Of a DNA stretch of 23,497 bases, positions 15,700-23,455 are shown piece by piece. The notes under the pieces are model-generated. The model was not told the DNA's origin. It saw only the letters and a list, made by a program, of their open reading frames with translations, and searched no databases. The stretch is taken from the NCBI GenBank assembly GCA_958403205.1, contig CATXWM010000032.1, positions 1-23,497 on the forward strand, written 5' to 3'. The stretch's first letter is position 1, and each line of letters begins with the position of its first letter. Source of the stretch: an uncultured Collinsella sp. Lineage in GTDB: Bacteria; Actinomycetota; Coriobacteriia; Coriobacteriales; Coriobacteriaceae. Position numbers and translations under genes: made by a program.

Positions 15700-16791
15700 C
15701 TAGCGTTTCTTTCCGCGGAAGAAAAAGCCGTGCAGTGACGGCTTGAGGCCGCGATTGGCGCGATGCTCCTCGACGCGCTCGTGGATCGAAGCGACGCGCT
15801 CGATGACTTCGTCGGGAATCGGCACGTCGGGATTCATGTTCTCGACCTGGCTGACTTCGGCGGCGGCGACCTGGTCGATAATGGGCACATCGTCGCGCGA
15901 GATGACAGGTGTGGCGTCTTCCTTCATCTTGCGATAACGCTGCATCATGTCGGCCTGTAGCTGCTGGGCCGAAGGCGGCGTCCAGATGATGGCGTTGGCG
16001 CCGGCGGCGATGGTCTCGCGAATGCTCTCGGGCGTCTTGCCGCCCGGTGCGATGAGCGGCAGGTTGGGATAGTGCTCGCGCAGTTCACGCAGGACCTGGG
16101 GTGTGTTTTTGCCGGCGGCGATGTTAAGAATCTTGGCTCCGGCGCGCACTTTGGCATGCGTATCATCGTCGCAACGTACGACCGTGGCGATGACGGGGAT
16201 GTCGGCGATGTTGGTGATGTGCTCGACCATCTCGGCAGTGGCGGGGGAGTTGACCACGCAGCCCGCCGCGCCCTGCATCTCGGAGACGGCTGCCATCTGC
16301 ACGGAGCGCTTGCCGGTCGTAGTTCCGCCGCCCACGCCTACAAAGACCGGGCACTCGGCGACGGTCAACAGTGCCTGCGTAATGGCGGGCTGCGGCGTGA
16401 AAGGGTAGACCGCAAAGACGGCGTCGGCGTTGGAGTTGCGGATAACCGCGACATCGGTGGTGTAGATGAGCGATTTGATACGACGGCCGAAGAGCGTAAA
16501 GCCGCTGGCCTCCTCGATCTCGTCGGGCATGCGGAGGGCCGCCTTGCGCAAACGCCCGTCGATGGGCAGCGGCTCCATGGGGAGCAGTCCGTTGGGAGTC
16601 ACGGCTACCTGGGGCTCGGTGAACTCGTCTGCGAGCTCGACCTCGGAGAAATCGACCGAGGCGACGATGTCCTCGTGAACCTCGGCGGGCACATCGATGG
16701 GAGCTTGGTCGTTTGCCGCGGCAGGCGTGTCGAAGGAGCTGGTGCCGACAAAGGCGTCGACGCGCTCGTTTAGGTCGTTGAGGGTGTCCAT
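15700..16791 (-). CDS. TIM-barrel-like protein of unknown function
   Basis: A 363-residue cytosolic protein. Start is probably ATG 16791; the ribosome binding site is weak, and an internal Met near residue 88 (MPDEIEEASGF) could be the start of the conserved part. Residues 1-80 are acidic and probably disordered. The core (about 95-300) reads like a TIM barrel related to IMP dehydrogenase or phosphate-binding barrels: alternating strands and helices, FVGVGGGTTTGKRS, IPVIATVVRCDD, AGAKILNIAAG and PLIAPGGKTPESIRETIAAGANAIIW, the last two resembling phosphate-gripping loops. No catalytic Cys loop of IMP dehydrogenase is seen. The C-terminus is charged and ends FFFRGKKR. I do not recognise a characterised family. 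It is monocistronic and divergent from the small membrane protein gene. Confidence 0.75.
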   Translation of the reverse strand: MDTLNDLNERVDAFVGTSSFDTPAAANDQAPIDVPAEVHEDIVASVDFSEVELADEFTEPQVAVTPNGLLPMEPLPIDGRLRKAALRMPDEIEEASGFTLFGRRIKSLIYTTDVAVIRNSNADAVFAVYPFTPQPAITQALLTVAECPVFVGVGGGTTTGKRSVQMAAVSEMQGAAGCVVNSPATAEMVEHITNIADIPVIATVVRCDDDTHAKVRAGAKILNIAAGKNTPQVLRELREHYPNLPLIAPGGKTPESIRETIAAGANAIIWTPPSAQQLQADMMQRYRKMKEDATPVISRDDVPIIDQVAAAEVSQVENMNPDVPIPDEVIERVASIHERVEEHRANRGLKPSLHGFFFRGKKR

Positions 16792-16982
16792 GGAGACTCG
16801 ATTCTGTGTGACGACGGCCGGCACGATGCAGCCGGAATTGCGAATGCTAAATCGTTTGACGAGTTGATTTTTCCCCGCCGCGCCATCCGTTAGACCGAAG
16901 GGCAGGCGAACGTGAAGGAGCTGTGGTGGCGGGGATCGAGGTGCTATCTTGAAAGTCCCGTTTAAAAGAGAGGTGACGCGGT

Positions 16983-17153
16983 ATGGAATTTTCGGCAATG
17001 TTGGGCTCGATTGGCCTGTGTGTGGGCGCAATCGTTGCCGCCGCGGTCATCTACTTTGTGGTCACGGCCATCAAGGGCAAAAGGGCCGAGCGCAAGGAGC
17101 GCGCGATGCTTAAACAGCATCGCGACCAGCAGGGCAAACGCGCACAGAAATAG
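16983..17153 (+). CDS. Small single-pass membrane protein, 56 residues
   Basis: ATG 16983 follows GAGAGG by 9 bases and opens 56 codons. Residues 1-31 form one hydrophobic transmembrane segment (SIGLCVGAIVAAAVIYFVV), followed by a strongly basic cytoplasmic tail (KGKRAERKER and on to GKRAQK). The N-out, basic-in layout fits the positive-inside rule. No known family is recognised. It ends 24 bases before the convergent rRNA methyltransferase gene, without a visible terminator between them. Codon use and ribosome binding site support a real gene. Confidence 0.6.
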   Translation: MEFSAMLGSIGLCVGAIVAAAVIYFVVTAIKGKRAERKERAMLKQHRDQQGKRAQK

Positions 17154-17177
17154 CTTGTTGAGTTTTGGATCCGTGCG

Positions 17178-18281
17178 CTAGCTGCGTTTTCGGATCAGGG
17201 CAATGTAGAAGCCCTCAAAGTCGCGGCTAGGCGGAATGGTCAGCGTACCGGGCATACCGTTGGCGACGGCCGAGACATGGCCGGCAACGATGGCCTCGGT
17301 GAGGGCGTTGCGCTCGATATGCGGCTCCTCGCCGGCATCCTGGGCGCGATGCGCTTCGCTTTCGCTCGGCGTGCCGTCGAGGGGGATGAGCTCGCAGTCC
17401 ATATGCTTGTCGAGGGCCTCTTGCAGGGCGTCCTCGTTTTCCTGCGGCAAGATCGAACAGGTCGAATAGACGAGCGTGCCGCCCGGTTTGAGGGCACCCA
17501 TGGCGCGGTCCAGAAGTGCTCGCTGCGAGCGGGCGCACTTGCTCAGCAACTGCTCGGTCAGGCCGCGCAGGCTTTTCTCGTTGTCGCTGATGACGGTGCC
17601 CGTGCCGGTGCAGGGAGCGTCGAGCAGGATGCGATCAAAGCGGAAGAACTCGTCGAGCTCGCGTGCGTCGATGCGCATGACGGGCACGTTTTTGGCACCT
17701 TGACGGTGGAGGTTGGACTCAAGCTTTTCGGCGCGGGGAATGCTCATCTCACAGACCGTGAGGTGTGCCTGGCCCTGGGTGAGGGCGGCGATCTGCGTCG
17801 TCTTGCCGCCGGGGGCTGCGCACATGTCCAGGATGTCCTCGCCGGCCTGAGCGCCCAGGACCAACGGCGGCATCATGGACGACAGGCTCTGCAGATAGAT
17901 TTTGCCGTCGCGGTAGATGTCGAGATCCCACAGATCGGAAACCTGGGCCTCGGGCAGGATAAAGGCGTCCGGATACCAGGTAACGGTTTGGTGCGCGATG
18001 CCGGCGGCATCGAGCGCGGCGGCGATGTCCTCGGCGGTTGCCTTGAGCGTGTTGGCGCGCAGTGTGACCGGGCGTGTGGCCGCGGCTCCAAAGCCCTCGA
18101 TCATGAGCTCGGCATCGGCGGGCGCATAGGCGCCGGCGACCGTGTCGACCATAAAGCGCGGCAGGTCGGCGCCGCAGGGAAGGGCGGCAAGCTGGTCGGA
18201 AAGCTCGGTGGAGGCAAACTGCCTAAGCTTGAGCTCGGGCTTAACCTGCTTTTTCTGCTTACGACGACGCGGCTTGGACAT
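17178..18281 (-). CDS. RsmB/NOL1/NOP2/Sun-type RNA cytosine-C5 methyltransferase
   Basis: A 367-residue SAM-dependent RNA m5C methyltransferase of the NOL1/NOP2/Sun family (RsmB/RsmF-like). Start: ATG 18281, eight bases after AGGA. The N-terminus is lysine/arginine-rich (KPRRRKQKKQ), suited to RNA contact. The SAM-binding motif DMCAAPGGK lies at 152-160, motif IV DAPC at 221-224, and motif VI YSTCS at 272-276. C275 is the expected nucleophile and C224 the release cysteine. The C-terminal DFEGFYIALIRK is the usual ending. It has no NusB-like N-terminal domain, so it is closer to RsmF/YebU-type short members than to full-length RsmB. The target (16S rRNA or tRNA) cannot be told from the sequence. 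It lies 157 bases downstream of metG, beyond a palindromic repeat. Confidence 0.92.
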   Translation of the reverse strand: MSKPRRRKQKKQVKPELKLRQFASTELSDQLAALPCGADLPRFMVDTVAGAYAPADAELMIEGFGAAATRPVTLRANTLKATAEDIAAALDAAGIAHQTVTWYPDAFILPEAQVSDLWDLDIYRDGKIYLQSLSSMMPPLVLGAQAGEDILDMCAAPGGKTTQIAALTQGQAHLTVCEMSIPRAEKLESNLHRQGAKNVPVMRIDARELDEFFRFDRILLDAPCTGTGTVISDNEKSLRGLTEQLLSKCARSQRALLDRAMGALKPGGTLVYSTCSILPQENEDALQEALDKHMDCELIPLDGTPSESEAHRAQDAGEEPHIERNALTEAIVAGHVSAVANGMPGTLTIPPSRDFEGFYIALIRKRS

Positions 18282-18300
18282 CCGTCTTTCCTTCCACCTA

Positions 18301-18421
18301 AATGATTATTCTGGGACGGGGATTAAAACATCATTCCATGACCCCCGTCACAAAAGACTGTACTGTGGCGCCCGGGAATGATTTTTTTAATCCCCGTCCC
18401 AGAATAATCATTCCCGGGCGC
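18301..18421. repeat. Inverted pair of palindromic repeats between metG and the methyltransferase gene
   Basis: The segment 18301-18328 is an exact 28-base inverted copy of 18385-18412; each contains TTCTGGGACGGGGATTAAAA or its complement. Similarity continues, with small differences, to 18337 and 18374. Each copy has short palindromic ends (AATGATT and AATCATT). A second, competing inverted repeat, GCGCCCGGGAATGAT (18368-18382) with 18407-18421, is also exact. The two stems share 18407-18412 and cannot form together. This looks like a REP/MITE-type intergenic element; it may also end or attenuate the metG transcript. Confidence 0.75.
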
Positions 18422-18438
18422 GTTGCTGCAGGCGTGCT

Positions 18439-20589
18439 TTAGTACTGGCTCTCGTGCTTGCTGAAGAAGTCGAAGCGCGGGGGCAGCGGCTTCACGCGGT
18501 GCTCACCGGGCTTCTCGCCCAGGCTCTCCACGAACTCGTCCGTGGAGGCAAAGATGTTATCCCAGCTAAAGAAGGCGACCGGGTCAACGTTGAAGTACTC
18601 GCAGATGAGCTCGCAGCCGGCCGGAACGATGCCGTGCATCAGGACGGTGGCCACGCGCAGCTCGGTAAAGGCGTCGACGAGGGCCTGCGTCATGGCGGCG
18701 TTTGCTGGCTCGCCCTCGAGCTTGTTGGCGGCCTTGGAGGCGTCGCTCCAGCGCTTGTTGGCGGCGCGCAGGTAGTCGTCACACACGGCAAGCGCGCGGT
18801 GCGTCTCGAACTTGTACATGGCCTGCTCAAAGGCAAGGGTTGCCTGCTGGGCGGCTTCGACCACGGTGTCAGAAGCGGCACCAGCGGGGATGCAGCCGTT
18901 GCGGTAGGGGCTCTCGTCGCCCTCCTTGACGGCGACGCCGTAGAAGCAGCTGCGTGCCAGACGGTTGAACACGCCGGTCAAAAGGGCGCTCTCCTTAAGG
19001 GCCGGGTCGATAACGCGCTTGTCGTCGCAGGCGCGCACCTCGTTGCCGTCCTTGTCCTTGCCGGTCACGCGCGTGTCATATGCCTTGGGGCTAAAGCTTA
19101 CCGGCTTCTCGGACAGGCCGAGCGACAGCCAGTGCGCGCGCATCTGCTCGCAGGTGTAGTGGTTGAGCAGGTCGTCTGCCGGCGGGGGAGGCGTCTGCGA
19201 GGACGAGCTGGCTTTTTTGCCCATGTAGAGCAGGTGATAGCAGGCGCTGACGGTGCTCTGCGTAAGGTCCCAACCCAGGGCCTCCCACATGGCTGTCTGA
19301 GCGATGCAGTAGAAATAGATGTTGTCCTGACCGATGAACTGGTAGATCTGTGCGTCGTCCGAGCACCACCAGTCGCGCCAGTCGAGCGAGCTGTGCTGGT
19401 AGGTGGGCGCGGGGACCTGCGTGGAGTCGGCAGCGGGCTCGCCCATGAGGGCGGCATCCTGGGCGGCGACACCCTCGGTCACGCCGGCGGCCTTGGCATC
19501 GCGCGCGAGCACGGTACGCGTATAGCTGATGGGCGCCCACAGGCTCTCGGGCCAGCACCAGCAGGTGACGTCGGAGACGCCATCGACCTCGGGCACCGGA
19601 ACGCCCCAGCCGATGTTACCGGTGATGCGGAAGGGCACGAGCGCCTTGCCGCTGCGGAAGCGCACGCCGCCGTTGGCGAGCACCGCGTGGGCGTCGTCGC
19701 GCTCCTTCCAGCTGGGGAAGGTGACGGTAAAGCTGCTCTTGTTGCCCTCGGGCTCCAGCACGGTGTGCTCGGGAAGCTGATCCTCGACGGCATCGAAGGC
19801 CTCGCGGAACTTGTTCTGGATATAGAGCTGAGCCGGCAGCAGCCACTCCTCCATAGTCTTGGAGACCACGGAACGAACCTGCGGGTTCTGGGCGAGCTTG
19901 GCGGTATAGGTCTTCATAAAGTCGAGGTAGGCCGGCAGGTCGAAGTAGAGGTTGTCTACCGGGCGCAGCTCGGGCACCTCGCCGGTGAGCTGGCTTTTGG
20001 GCGCGATGAGCTCCTCGGGCTCAAACTGGTGACCCAGGTCGCACTCGTCGGCATAAGCCTTCTCGGACTTGCAGCCCTGGATGGGGCAGCGGCCGATTAC
20101 CTGACGGCCGTTGAGGAACGTGCCGGCCTTGGCATCGTAGAACTGCAGCGTGGAGCGCTTGGAGATGGTGCCCTGTTCGTGCAGGCGCTTGATAATCTCG
20201 GCGGTCACCTCGTTGTGAATCTGCGCGGCCGGCTCAAGGCCCGAGCCGCCGTAGATATCGCAGCTGATGTTGTAGTTGTTGAGGGTCGCGGCCTGGCGGG
20301 AGTGATTGGACTCGACATACTCGGCGATGGACTTGTCGTAGCCCTCGTTCTCCTTGAGCTTGCGGTAGCTCTCCATGATGGGCGAGCCATAGCAGTCGGT
20401 GCCCGAGGTGAAGATGACGTTCTCGCGGCCCAGACGGTCGCGCAGGAAGCGGGCGAAGAAGTCGGCCGGGACAAAGACGCCACCGACGTGGCCAAAGTGA
20501 AGGCCCTTGTTGCCGTAGGGCTCGCCGGCGGTAACGATGGCGCGGCGAGGCCAGCTGGGACGGTCGTTCATGGAGTATTTGGATGCCAT
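18439..20589 (-). CDS. metG: Methionine--tRNA ligase (class I), with a degenerate KMSKS loop
   Basis: A 716-residue class I aminoacyl-tRNA synthetase of the MetRS type, which charges tRNA-Met for initiation and elongation. Start: ATG 20589 after AAGGAGTCCC. The HIGH motif reads HFGH at 31-34. A zinc-knuckle-like CPIQGC with C168 and C173, then C183 and H187, matches the MetRS connective domain. The editing/recognition region SGTDCYGSPI is near the N-terminus. The KMSKS loop is replaced by K459-ASSS-S, followed by QTPPPP, so the second lysine is missing. The C-terminal anticodon-binding helical domain is present (about 560-716), but no OB-fold tRNA-binding extension. Length is somewhat over the family's usual. 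Methionine specificity is inferred from overall similarity. It has its own extended -10 promoter. Confidence 0.85.
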   Translation of the reverse strand: MASKYSMNDRPSWPRRAIVTAGEPYGNKGLHFGHVGGVFVPADFFARFLRDRLGRENVIFTSGTDCYGSPIMESYRKLKENEGYDKSIAEYVESNHSRQAATLNNYNISCDIYGGSGLEPAAQIHNEVTAEIIKRLHEQGTISKRSTLQFYDAKAGTFLNGRQVIGRCPIQGCKSEKAYADECDLGHQFEPEELIAPKSQLTGEVPELRPVDNLYFDLPAYLDFMKTYTAKLAQNPQVRSVVSKTMEEWLLPAQLYIQNKFREAFDAVEDQLPEHTVLEPEGNKSSFTVTFPSWKERDDAHAVLANGGVRFRSGKALVPFRITGNIGWGVPVPEVDGVSDVTCWCWPESLWAPISYTRTVLARDAKAAGVTEGVAAQDAALMGEPAADSTQVPAPTYQHSSLDWRDWWCSDDAQIYQFIGQDNIYFYCIAQTAMWEALGWDLTQSTVSACYHLLYMGKKASSSSQTPPPPADDLLNHYTCEQMRAHWLSLGLSEKPVSFSPKAYDTRVTGKDKDGNEVRACDDKRVIDPALKESALLTGVFNRLARSCFYGVAVKEGDESPYRNGCIPAGAASDTVVEAAQQATLAFEQAMYKFETHRALAVCDDYLRAANKRWSDASKAANKLEGEPANAAMTQALVDAFTELRVATVLMHGIVPAGCELICEYFNVDPVAFFSWDNIFASTDEFVESLGEKPGEHRVKPLPPRFDFFSKHESQY

Positions 20590-20670
20590 GGGACTCCTTC
20601 GCATATGGTGAGAGCGCGGCCGGGCACAAGGCCTGGCGACGCGGTGGTCAATTCGTGCATATCGTTCGAC

Positions 20671-20679
20671 ATTATCGCA
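20671..20679 (-). promoter_or_regulatory. Extended -10 promoter of metG
   Basis: On the minus strand the sequence reads TGCGATAAT, an extended -10 element, about 80 bases before the metG ATG. It matches the degV element exactly over TGTGCGATAAT apart from orientation on the chromosome. Confidence 0.45.
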
Positions 20680-20721
20680 CATGCGGACGGGTACGTGGCA
20701 GGGGCGCTATCCTAAGATGCT

Positions 20722-21288
20722 ATGAATGAGATTTCCAACATACATGCGTTTGAAGACGAGGATTTTCTGCACGCCTGCTTTGTGTGGGGGATGGCCGTGC
20801 TTGGCGCATTTGCCGTGTGTCTGGTGCCGGTGTTTATGCTGCTGGGCGGGCCTGCGGACTTGGATGCGGCTGACGCGGGCGGCTGGATGGCCGTCTTGGG
20901 ATGGATAGTCGGCTTGGCTGCGATCTCAATGGCGTCGTTCGCCGTGCACGAGCTGGTGCACGGTGTGTTTTTTAAGCTGCTGGCGCCTGCGGGCGCGCAG
21001 GTGACCTTTGGGGCGAATCGCGAGACGGCGATGATCTATGCCTGCGCCGAGGGCGTTGTGTATTCGCGCCGGCGGTACATGGTGGTTTGCCTGGCGCCGA
21101 CGGTTGTTGTGACGACAACGCTTGCCCTGGGGTTTGCGTTTTCGGGCTATCCGCTGCTGTGCTATCTGGCTGCCGGCTTGCATTTGTCGGGCTGTGTAGG
21201 CGACTGGTATTACGTGCGGACCATTTTGCGCGACCGCCGCATTGTCGCCTGCGAGGATACGTCCTTTGGCGTGCGCTTTTTTGGGTGA
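20722..21288 (+). CDS. DUF3267 family membrane metalloprotease-like protein
   Basis: A 188-residue integral membrane protein of the DUF3267 family (PF11667). It carries a zinc-protease HExxH motif, H76-ELV-H80 in AVHELVHGVFF, at the end of a transmembrane helix, as in membrane-embedded metalloproteases. Predicted helices lie at about 20-41, 56-75, 110-130 and 133-155. No substrate is known for the family. The start at 20722 lacks a clear ribosome binding site; TAAGAT (20713-20718) just upstream could be a -10 element, implying a very short leader. The gene ends 10 bases before queH and is probably in one operon with queH and queA, although a functional link is not obvious. Confidence 0.8.
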   Translation: MNEISNIHAFEDEDFLHACFVWGMAVLGAFAVCLVPVFMLLGGPADLDAADAGGWMAVLGWIVGLAAISMASFAVHELVHGVFFKLLAPAGAQVTFGANRETAMIYACAEGVVYSRRRYMVVCLAPTVVVTTTLALGFAFSGYPLLCYLAAGLHLSGCVGDWYYVRTILRDRRIVACEDTSFGVRFFG

Positions 21289-21298
21289 GGAGATGTCG

Positions 21299-21874
21299 AT
21301 GAAGTCGTTGTTGCTGCATGCGTGCTGTGCACCATGCTCGCTTGAGCCGGTTCGCCTGCTGCGCGAGGAGGGGTTTGAGCCCACAATCTGCTGGACCAAC
21401 CCCAATATTCAACCGCGCGATGAATGGCAGCGCCGCTTGGACGAGCTGCGCCGGTGGTGTGTCGATGGCGACATCGAGCTCATCGAGGCAGGGGAGGACC
21501 GCGATCACTGGGAGACCGGCGTGGCACCGCTGGGTGCCGATCGGCCTCGTCGCTGTCGCGCGTGCTATGCCCTGCGCTTGGCCGAGGCGTGCCGCGTGGC
21601 CCAGGAGCGCGGGTTTGAGTTTGTGGGCACGACGCTCGCCGTCTCGCCGTATCAGCTGTTCGATACCTGCAATGACGTGCTCAAGCGCCTGGCGGCGGCA
21701 CGTGGGCTCACTCCGGTGATTCGCGATTTTCGCCCGTATTACCCCGAAGCGACACGCCGTTCGCGCGAGCTTGGCATGTATCGGCAGAACTACTGCGGCT
21801 GCCGCTTCTCGGCTGTCGAGGCGGCCATGGACCGCGCCCGCATCCGCGACGAGCGCAAAGCCGCCAAAAAGTAG
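21299..21874 (+). CDS. queH: Epoxyqueuosine reductase QueH
   Basis: A 191-residue QueH-family (formerly DUF208) enzyme that reduces epoxyqueuosine in tRNA to queuosine, the last step of the pathway; it replaces the cobalamin-dependent QueG. Start: ATG 21299, six bases after GAGGAG; ATG 21293 is too close to that site. Cysteine motifs for the iron-sulfur cluster and adjacent metal are visible: HACCAPCS at 7-14, CRACYALRL near 90, and YRQNYCGC in the C-terminal third. FVGTTLAVSPYQ and RPYYPEATRRSRELG are family signatures. QueH is cobalamin-independent, which suits a cell that scavenges B12. QueA, acting just before it, is encoded 64 bases downstream. Confidence 0.93.
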   Translation: MKSLLLHACCAPCSLEPVRLLREEGFEPTICWTNPNIQPRDEWQRRLDELRRWCVDGDIELIEAGEDRDHWETGVAPLGADRPRRCRACYALRLAEACRVAQERGFEFVGTTLAVSPYQLFDTCNDVLKRLAAARGLTPVIRDFRPYYPEATRRSRELGMYRQNYCGCRFSAVEAAMDRARIRDERKAAKK

Positions 21875-21938
21875 TTCATTTGGGACGTCAGCCTGCTAGG
21901 ATGTAGAGCGGACTTTAGCTATATAAGGAGTATCCGAC

Positions 21939-23156
21939 GTGTCTATGCGTACCGATGATTTTGACTACAACCTTCCCGAGGAACTGATTGCACAGGCTCC
22001 TGCCGAGCCGCGCGACTCCTGCCGCCTGTTGGTGGTGGATCGCAAGGGCTCCCGGGCGGGAACGCCGTTGGAGCACGGCGGTACCGTTGAGCACCGCATC
22101 TTCCGCGACATCATCGACTATATCGAGTCGGGCGACGTGCTCGTCATCAACAAGACGCGCGTGATGCCGGCCCGCCTGATCGGTCGCAAGGCCGGCTCGG
22201 GCGGCGTGGTCGAGACGCTGCTGCTCAAGCGCCGCGAGGATGTGGATCCGCTGGGTCACGTTTGGGAGTGCCTGGTCAAGCCGGGTAAGCGCCTGAAGCC
22301 CGGTGCTCAGATTGAGTATCGTGCGGGCGGCGCCCATGCGCCCGAGGGCGCGCCCGTGGTGCTGACGGCCGAGGTCGTCGACTTTGTTAACGATAGCCGC
22401 GGTGGCCGTCTGGTGCGCTTTGAGCCGGCCGGTTGCAATGCCGCCGGCGACCCGCGCACGCTCGACGAGGCCATCCACGCTGCCGGCCACGTGCCGCTGC
22501 CGCCCTACATTACCGATTACGAGGGCGATCCCGAGAAGTACCAGACCGTCTACGCCATGAAGGAGGAGCACTCGGCTGCCGCTCCTACGGCGGGTCTGCA
22601 CTTTACTCCCGAGCTCATGGCCGCTATCGAGGCCAAGGGTGCGAAGTTTGCCGCCGTCGAGCTCGAGGTGGGTATCGATACCTTCCGTCTGGTGGAGGAG
22701 GACGACCCTACACAGCACGTGATGCACACCGAGCGCTACCACGTGTCGCAGGAGGTTGTCGACGCTGTGCATAAGGCGAAGGCCGAGGGCCATCGTGTGA
22801 TCGCCGTCGGCACTACCGCAGTGCGCTCGCTCGAGAGCGCGTTTGACGCGGACGCGCCGGTGTCCGATCCGGCTGTGACGGCGCGCTATTTTGAGGGCCG
22901 CGAGGACGGGGCCGACACGCTCGGCCGCGGTGACATCGTGGTGCGCGAGAATGCGACGACGCAGCTCTACCTCATGCCCGGCTCGACCTATCACGTGGTC
23001 GACGCGCTGATCACGAACTTCCACGTGCCGCGCTCCACGCTCATGATGCTCGTGAGCGCACTTGCCACCCGCGACCAGATCATGGATGCCTACGCCGCCG
23101 CCATCGAGGAGCGCTACCGCTTCTTCAGCTTTGGCGACGCAATGCTCATTTGTTAG
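21939..23156 (+). CDS. queA: S-adenosylmethionine:tRNA ribosyltransferase-isomerase QueA
   Basis: A 405-residue QueA. It transfers and isomerises the ribosyl group of SAM onto preQ1 in tRNA to give epoxyqueuosine. Start: GTG 21939, eight bases after AAGGAG; the in-frame ATG at 21945 is spaced 14 bases. Family motifs are clear: FDYNLPEELIAQ-PAEPRDSCRLL near the N-terminus, NKTRVMPARLIG, PLPPYI, AAPTAGLHFT, ITNFHVPRSTLMML and the C-terminal RYRFFSFGDAMLI. It is longer than the usual 340-350 residues, with extra sequence at about 90-170 (GGVVETLLLKRRED onward). Together with QueH it covers the last two steps of queuosine formation; preQ1 synthesis and Tgt are not in the window. Confidence 0.95.
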   Translation: MSMRTDDFDYNLPEELIAQAPAEPRDSCRLLVVDRKGSRAGTPLEHGGTVEHRIFRDIIDYIESGDVLVINKTRVMPARLIGRKAGSGGVVETLLLKRREDVDPLGHVWECLVKPGKRLKPGAQIEYRAGGAHAPEGAPVVLTAEVVDFVNDSRGGRLVRFEPAGCNAAGDPRTLDEAIHAAGHVPLPPYITDYEGDPEKYQTVYAMKEEHSAAAPTAGLHFTPELMAAIEAKGAKFAAVELEVGIDTFRLVEEDDPTQHVMHTERYHVSQEVVDAVHKAKAEGHRVIAVGTTAVRSLESAFDADAPVSDPAVTARYFEGREDGADTLGRGDIVVRENATTQLYLMPGSTYHVVDALITNFHVPRSTLMMLVSALATRDQIMDAYAAAIEERYRFFSFGDAMLIC

Positions 23157-23319
23157 TTACGCGGTTCTACGAACCGCGTAACGGCTCGACGCTGCAAACG
23201 CCCCTAAGCGGCAATCTGACGTTCAATCGTCGGGCATGACCTCTCTAGGTTCCGCCGTTCTACCGAACGGCGGACCGGCCGACGCTGCGCGGGCCGCATT
23301 TGGACAATCTGACGTTCAA
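23156..23319. repeat. Two-copy tandem repeat with hairpin heads after queA
   Basis: Copy 1 begins with a perfect 12-bp hairpin (GTTACGCGGTTC, 23156-23167, with 23171-23182), then CGACGCTGC, and ends with CAATCTGACGTTCAA (23212-23226). Copy 2 begins with a 10-bp hairpin (TCCGCCGTTC, 23251-23260, with 23265-23274), then CGACGCTGC, and ends with the identical 15-mer (23305-23319). The hairpin arms differ between copies yet each remains paired, suggesting selection on structure. No gene is visible in the 340 bases after queA. Confidence 0.65.
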
Positions 23320-23323
23320 CTTC

Positions 23324-23359
23324 AAGGGCGCGACCAGAAGGTCAGCGCCCTTTCGTTTC
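23324..23359 (+). terminator. Rho-independent terminator of the queA transcript
   Basis: AAGGGCGCGACC (23324-23335) pairs with GGTC and GCGCCCTT (23340-23352, one bulged A) around an AGAA loop, followed by a T-rich tract (TTTCGTTT). Confidence 0.75.
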
Positions 23360-23425
23360 ATGTCACCTTGTCTCAAATGCGACCCGCTCGCTGTCGTTTC
23401 CAGAGCATCGGCGTTACCTTGGCTG

Positions 23426-23455
23426 TTGGATGTAGTCGTTGGGTGTCTCTATAGT
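23426..23455 (+). promoter_or_regulatory. Candidate promoter for a gene beyond the window
   Basis: TTGGAT (23426-23431) and TATAGT (23450-23455, five of six to consensus) are 18 bases apart. No coding start is visible before the window ends. The remaining 23353-23497 shows nothing else. Confidence 0.3.

Noticed and set aside
16792..17031. Upstream extension of the TIM-barrel-like protein to 17031
   Set aside because: The added residues are Pro/Arg-rich, lack a ribosome binding site and overlap the small membrane protein gene and its leader.
18454..20715. A 753-codon plus-strand frame opposite metG
   Set aside because: Antisense shadow: repetitive Gly/Val/Leu composition, no ribosome binding site, no family features, while metG has clear motifs.
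21915..23024. A 369-codon minus-strand frame opposite queA
   Set aside because: Antisense shadow; queA on the other strand has all family motifs.
23156..23182. tRNA fragment (hairpin with GGTTCTACGAACC)
   Set aside because: It resembles a T-arm only superficially; no acceptor, D or anticodon arms are present.
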